Shown piece by piece: positions 24,440 to 26,770 of a DNA stretch of 26,770 nt. Every line of letters begins with the position of its first letter. The first letter of the stretch is position 1. This stretch comes from UBA11164 sp002420085 (GTDB lineage: Bacteria; Pseudomonadota; Gammaproteobacteria; Xanthomonadales; Xanthomonadaceae). The position numbers were made by a program, and so were the translations under genes. The notes under the pieces are model-generated. The model was not told the origin of the DNA, ran no database searches, and was given only the letters and a program-made list of their open reading frames with translations. The stretch lies in the NCBI GenBank assembly GCA_031976395.1, contig DALYLJ010000026.1, positions 1-26,770 of the forward strand, written 5' to 3'.

Positions 24440-24745
24440 TCAGGAACTGGTGGTCAGCTTCGTGACGTAGGTATAGGGTCCGTTCGGGCTCTTCTCGGCA
24501 ATCCAGGCGCAGTACCAGTTGGAACCCCAGGACAGGCCGGTATCCCAGCCGCTGCCGCCGCCGTTCTCGTTGTCCCAACTCCATTTGTCCACGTTGTCGG
24601 TCGGATTGCTCGGGAAGCTGGTGCTCTTGTAGACCGTGATCCGGCCCTGCTGGGCACGGAACGGGGCATTGGTCTGCCACTTGAGCCAGAGGTTGCCATG
24701 CTGCTGGTAGGCTTCGAGGGTCCAGGTGTATTGATTCGAGGACAT
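24440..24745 (-). CDS. Trp-rich 101-aa orphan protein
   Basis: ATG 24745 has AAGGAG 7 nt upstream, and a strong hairpin follows the stop, so this looks like a real, independently expressed gene. The product starts MSSNQYTWTLEAYQQHG and contains nine Trp and many Asn, Ser, Thr, Gly and Tyr, unlike its Ala/Arg-rich neighbours. The alternating polar/aromatic pattern (LWLKWQT, RITVYKS, WDTGLSWGSNWYCAWIAE, YTYVTKL) suggests a small beta-sandwich. There is no signal peptide or membrane segment. One Cys is present. I do not recognise the family; a carbohydrate-binding or lectin-like role is only a guess from the exposed-aromatic pattern. The longer frame to 24865 lacks a ribosome site. Confidence 0.75.
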   Translation of the reverse strand: MSSNQYTWTLEAYQQHGNLWLKWQTNAPFRAQQGRITVYKSTSFPSNPTDNVDKWSWDNENGGGSGWDTGLSWGSNWYCAWIAEKSPNGPYTYVTKLTTSS

Positions 24746-24906
24746 CGTCAACTCCTTGTGTGTGGTGTGATGTGTGATTACGCCGCTCGCTGCGGTCTGC
24801 GCGTGGCGTTCGGTGCGATTCGGGTGCGGAAAGCCGCCCCGATCGCGTCGATGGTGTTGCCACATGCATCGCCTTTGGCGGCGGCGCGGGCGTCATCAGC
24901 AGAAAC

Positions 24907-24943
24907 CGTGCCAAGTCATCCGATCACCCGTTCGGATGCCACG
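24907..24943 (-). promoter_or_regulatory. Hairpin in the probable 5' leader of the Trp-rich gene
   Basis: CATCCGA (24917-24923) pairs with TCGGATG (24932-24938) over an 8-nt loop. Outer CGTG (24907-24910) and CACG (24940-24943) can extend the stem past an internal loop. It lies about 160 nt before the start codon. A regulatory role is speculative. Confidence 0.35.
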
Positions 24944-25055
24944 CGATTCTTGCTTTCATCAAACGAAACAATGAGATGCGGCTGCCTCAGGGCACGCCCT
25001 TGCGGCTGCCGTCGGCAGGCTGGGGGAGGGTCCGAACGGGGTGCCGGCGGTGGAT

Positions 25056-25077
25056 CGACATGTCGGCCGACATGTCG
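25056..25077. repeat. Perfect 22-bp palindrome made of two 10-bp palindromes
   Basis: CGACATGTCG occurs twice, separated by GC, and the whole 22 bp is its own reverse complement. It begins 14 nt beyond the aceK stop codon. With no loop and no T-run it resembles a dimer-binding operator more than a terminator. Confidence 0.8.
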
Positions 25078-25091
25078 CCATCGATCACCGC

Positions 25092-26770
25092 TCAGTCGCG
25101 ATCGACGCCGCGCGGTGCAGGCAACCGGGCCGACTCTGGATAGGGCGGGATGTCGGCATAGGCACCGGCCAACAGGTCCGTTCGCACCTGCTGCCACCAA
25201 TCGACATCGAAAATCTCGCCGTGGACATCGAGCAGGAGTGCGCGCTGCTCGGCGGCCAGACCCAGGAAGCGCGGGAACTGGGCCGGGAAGACGTCGTTCT
25301 CGCCGACGTGATACCAGGTTTCGTGGGAAAACTCGTCTTCTTCGTAGCGTGCCTGTGGGATGTGGCGGAACCGACATTCGGTGACCAGGCACAACTCGTC
25401 GTAATCGTAGAACACCGCGCGTCCGGCGCCAGAGATGCCGAAGTTCTTGAACAGCAGGTCGCCGGGAAAGATGTTGCTGCGGGCCAGATCCTTGATCGCC
25501 TGGCCATAGTCGAGCAGGGCCGCGCGAGCGTTCTCCGGCGGTGCTTCGCGCAAATACAGATTGAGTGGGCGCAAGCGCCGCTCGATGTAGCAGTGGACGA
25601 TCACCAGGTCGTCGCCGTCGAACACCACGCTGTGCCGGCAGCCCTGCTCCAGTTCGGCCAGCAGTTCGTCAGTGAACTGGCGGCGTGAGAAGCGCAGGTG
25701 GCGGAATTCCTGGGCATCGACCAGGCGACCGATGCGGTCGTGACGGAACACCAGATCGTACTTTTCCCGAACCTGTTCGCGGGCGATGTTCTTGGGGAAT
25801 GCGAACTTGTCGCGGATCAACTTGAACACCAGCGGGTAGCTGGGCAGGGTGAATACCGCCATGACCATGCCGCGTTCACCGTCGGCATGAACGAAGCGCT
25901 CTTCGCCGTGATGGCCGAGATGGTGGAAGAAATCGCGATAGCGCTCGGTCTTGCCCTGCTTGGCGCGCCCGAGCACGGTATAGAGTTCAGCGACCGGCTT
26001 GTTCGGCAGCAGGCCGCGCAGGAACACCACGGCATCGCCGACGGTCGGCAGATCGGCGTGGAAGTAGCTTCGGGTGTAGCCGAACAGAACCGAAACGTCG
26101 GCACGATCGGTCAGCACCGCATCCACCCGGATGCCGGCATCATCCTCGTTGACCAGGGCGATCACGAACGGGCTATGGCGCTCACGGCCGAACAGTCGGC
26201 CGACCAGGTAGGCGCGACGCTCCCGGAAGAACACGGTTTGCAGCAACTCCAAGGCGACCATCGGCGGTTCGCCGACCCAATCGCGCAGCCGCAGGCGCAG
26301 GGCGGCCGCCGTCGCTTCGGCGCAGCGCGCTGGGTTGGCATAAGGTACGGCGAACGGGTAATCGGCCAGCACACGCTGGAATAGGCGGGACAGATCGTCG
26401 CCGGCAACATAACTGTGGCGAGCGACCGGATGGGTGATGCGGTCGGTCGGCTCGATATCGAGGGCGACGAATTCGATCGAGGGATCGACGCCGCGCATCT
26501 TGAAGGCCCGTCGGGTCAGGGTGTTGAAAAAAGTCTTGTTGAGTTCGGCGTCGAGTTTCTCGGCGATCAGCCGCGCGTACTCGCCACGCACCTGGGTCCA
26601 CAGGCTGCGCGAGAACATCCGGCCGCCGAGCCGGCGTTCCAGTCGCTCGAAGGTTTCCGCAATGCACTGGTCGTACAGGCCGATGCGGGCGACCGCATCC
26701 TGCCGGGCGCCGGCCCAGTCACGTCGCTCGAAGCGGCGTCGGGCTCGGCGCGTGATGTCGGCGAACCGGG
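25092..26770 (-). CDS. aceK: Isocitrate dehydrogenase kinase/phosphatase AceK, N-terminus cut by window edge
   Basis: About 558 C-terminal residues are visible; the frame is open through base 26770, so the ATG at 26618 is internal (upstream codons read ERRLGGR, which continues AceK homology). AceK phosphorylates and dephosphorylates isocitrate dehydrogenase to divert carbon into the glyoxylate bypass. Hallmarks: LFGYTRSYFHADLP, the ATP-site stretch RGMVMAVFTLPSYPLVFKLIRDKF, KYDLVFRHDRIGRLVDAQEF, YIERRLRPLNLYL, ARSNIFPGDLLFKNFGI and VFYDYDELCLVTECRFR with the acidic catalytic residues. The domain order and spacing follow E. coli AceK. The gene ends without aceA or aceB downstream; what lies upstream is outside the window. 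A palindrome follows 14 nt after the stop. Confidence 0.96.
   Translation of the reverse strand, partial: RFADITRRARRRFERRDWAGARQDAVARIGLYDQCIAETFERLERRLGGRMFSRSLWTQVRGEYARLIAEKLDAELNKTFFNTLTRRAFKMRGVDPSIEFVALDIEPTDRITHPVARHSYVAGDDLSRLFQRVLADYPFAVPYANPARCAEATAAALRLRLRDWVGEPPMVALELLQTVFFRERRAYLVGRLFGRERHSPFVIALVNEDDAGIRVDAVLTDRADVSVLFGYTRSYFHADLPTVGDAVVFLRGLLPNKPVAELYTVLGRAKQGKTERYRDFFHHLGHHGEERFVHADGERGMVMAVFTLPSYPLVFKLIRDKFAFPKNIAREQVREKYDLVFRHDRIGRLVDAQEFRHLRFSRRQFTDELLAELEQGCRHSVVFDGDDLVIVHCYIERRLRPLNLYLREAPPENARAALLDYGQAIKDLARSNIFPGDLLFKNFGISGAGRAVFYDYDELCLVTECRFRHIPQARYEEDEFSHETWYHVGENDVFPAQFPRFLGLAAEQRALLLDVHGEIFDVDWWQQVRTDLLAGAYADIPPYPESARLPAPRGVDRD

Larger units (their letters stand above)
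24746..25091. other. 346-bp gene-free region between aceK and the Trp-rich gene
   Basis: No credible gene. Reading on the minus strand from aceK: a perfect 22-bp palindrome (25056-25077), small GC hairpins CTGCC-GTC-GGCAG (25006-25018) and AGGGC-AC-GCCCT (24989-25000) that may end aceK transcription, and an AT-richer patch (24945-24975). Then comes a longer hairpin (24907-24943), which would lie in the 5' leader of the Trp-rich gene if transcription starts in the AT-richer patch. Confidence 0.6.

Overview
The window is about 26.8 kb of very GC-rich DNA with dense, long, confidently readable bacterial genes. The gene set (priA, sppA, rluE, aceK, a SYLF-domain protein, a DUF3667 membrane protein, a tricorn-like S41 peptidase, and a TIGR02999-type ECF sigma factor fused into an operon with a TPR serine/threonine kinase) fits a gammaproteobacterium. 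The sigma-kinase pair, the short GAATCCC repeats and the CCCTCTCCCGC-type repetitive hairpin suggest Xanthomonadales/Lysobacterales or a close relative. No phage, transposase, CRISPR, rRNA or tRNA was seen. The order assignment is inference from gene content, not a database match.

Layout, left to right. Bases 1-5959 (minus): a secreted amidohydrolase (cut by the window edge), a SYLF lipid-binding protein, a tropinone-reductase-like SDR, the membrane protease SppA and a MATE exporter. Bases 6057-7196 (plus): a DUF3667 zinc-ribbon membrane protein. Bases 7197-7839: a 643-bp gene-free region with an AT-rich core and two perfect, facing DnaA boxes. Bases 7840-10038 (plus): priA. Bases 10164-16977 (minus): a secreted S8-fold protein whose catalytic serine position is threonine, a kinase-TPR receptor, its overlapping ECF sigma factor, and a stand-alone HIRAN protein. 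Bases 17084-20374 (minus): a 1,096-aa tricorn-like protease. Bases 20598-22591 (plus): a GST-fold protein preceded by an in-frame 15-codon leader ending in UGA, a REP-like repeat cluster, and a small membrane protein overlapping a leader ORF. Bases 22673-24745 (minus): RluE, a methyltransferase carrying a lipoprotein signal, and a Trp-rich 101-aa orphan. Bases 25092-26770 (minus): aceK, cut by the right edge.

How the genes may work together. The clearest functional unit is the sigma factor/kinase pair (4-bp ATGA overlap). The sigma factor carries a threonine where ordinary ECF factors carry an acidic residue in region 2.2, which fits the known class of sigma factors switched on by kinase phosphorylation. 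The S8-like protein lies just downstream on the same strand and is a possible partner or target. Most other genes are housekeeping or stand-alone envelope functions with 30-370 bp gaps.

Most promising for follow-up: the phospho-switch sigma module with its possible pseudoprotease, the in-frame UGA ahead of the GST gene, the origin-like region before priA, the lipoprotein methyltransferase, and a perfect 22-bp double palindrome behind aceK.
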